DNA from: Mycoplasmataceae bacterium
Lineage (GTDB): Bacteria; Bacillota_I; Bacilli_A; Mycoplasmatales; Hepatoplasmataceae
Reading direction: 5' to 3'
Assembly (NCBI GenBank): GCA_013214765.1
Contig: JABSQD010000013.1
Coordinates: 1-9,932, forward strand
DNA length: 9,932 bases
A program made the translations under genes and the position numbers. Shown here piece after piece: positions 9,540-9,932 of this stretch (position 1 is its first letter; each line of letters starts with the position of its first letter). The notes under the pieces were generated by a model that saw only the letters and a program-made list of their open reading frames with translations, did not search any database and was not told the origin of the DNA.

Positions 9540-9932
9540 ATGAATTCAATAGATAGAAATTACATACCAAAATTAAATATTAGAGAAACTCAAGAAGCAC
9601 TTGTTTTAATTAATGAATCTTTAATTAAATATTTAAGTGAAGAAATTGAATTTCTTGAAATTAGACAACCAATAATTTCCAGTAAAAGAGTTTCTACAAA
9701 TATTTCTTTAATTAATAGTCAAAGACAAATAAATTTTGATGCTTCTAATGATGATATTGTTTAATATATTTATAATAATTATAGATATTGATTAGTGAAA
9801 TCTTTAGAAACTATGGAAACAGTTAATAATAATGCTCTTGTAATGTTTAGTACTCATATAGATAGAGATATCGAAATCAAGAATACTCAATCAATGGAAA
9901 AAAGAGTTTTAGAAATAGAATATAGATATGAT
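9540..9932 (+). pseudogene. AsnA-like (aspartate-ammonia ligase fold) gene, interrupted by TAA and cut by window edge
   Basis: The frame opens with ATG 2 nt after lysS and encodes 74 residues to a TAA at 9762-9764. It then continues in the same frame, without further TAA/TAG, to the last base, so 131 codons are open apart from that stop. The start (IPKLNIRETQEAL, then FLEIRQPIISS) resembles AsnA N-termini, which read roughly IPK...L..R.TE.AI and L..V.AP.L. The part after the stop (NNYRYWLVKSL, then DRDIEIKNTQSMEK) still follows the family pattern, including a TGA-coded Trp at 9789. AsnA makes asparagine from aspartate, ammonia and ATP. As I align it, the catalytic Asp, Lys and Gln of E. coli AsnA are not kept, so this may be a non-catalytic relative even before the stop. 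Possibilities are a fresh nonsense mutation, a sequencing error, or a real 74-residue protein. The last is least likely, because the downstream frame stays protein-like. Confidence 0.62.

Overview
The window comes from a wall-less, very AT-rich Mollicute that reads UGA as tryptophan (translation table 4). Five of the six larger reading frames are only intact if in-frame TGA codons are read through. These TGAs fall where the families carry Trp or another aromatic residue, and 25 of the 28 Trp codons I count are TGA. Cysteine is almost absent, with 4 residues in about 3,140 translated. UGA=Trp argues against Acholeplasma and phytoplasmas. Gene order and protein style look most like the Spiroplasma/Entomoplasma/Mesoplasma side, but genus cannot be fixed from the sequence.

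Layout: everything is on the + strand and nearly gapless, so it probably forms one transcription unit. Bases 3-38 may be the tail of an upstream gene, probably tilS. hpt (68-616) is a purine phosphoribosyltransferase. ftsH (624-2711) is the membrane AAA+ zinc protease. A 1,451-residue FtsX/MacB-type ABC permease follows (2731-7086), with its ATPase (7095-8045). lysS (8047-9537) is class II lysyl-tRNA synthetase. From 9540 to the window edge runs an AsnA-like (aspartate-ammonia ligase fold) frame interrupted by one in-frame TAA at 9762-9764. Gaps between genes are 7, 19, 8, 1 and 2 nt. No tRNA, rRNA, CRISPR array, insertion sequence or internal terminator is visible, and no gene-free stretch exceeds 70 nt.

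How the genes fit together: hpt and ftsH follow the old Firmicute tilS-hpt-ftsH order, and lysS lies downstream as housekeeping. Between them sits a two-gene transporter whose permease has two extracellular domains of roughly 500 residues each and whose ATPase carries a lysine-rich N-terminal tail. The cargo is unknown; the architecture suggests a mechanotransmission or lipoprotein/peptide-handling machine rather than a small-solute importer. The points most worth a second look are the interrupted AsnA-like gene, which also appears to lack AsnA catalytic residues; a calcium-loop-like motif in the permease's second extracellular domain; a CX4C pair in the ATPase against a nearly cysteine-free background; and a perfect 12-bp hairpin inside the permease gene. 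I found no clear evidence of a wholly new system.
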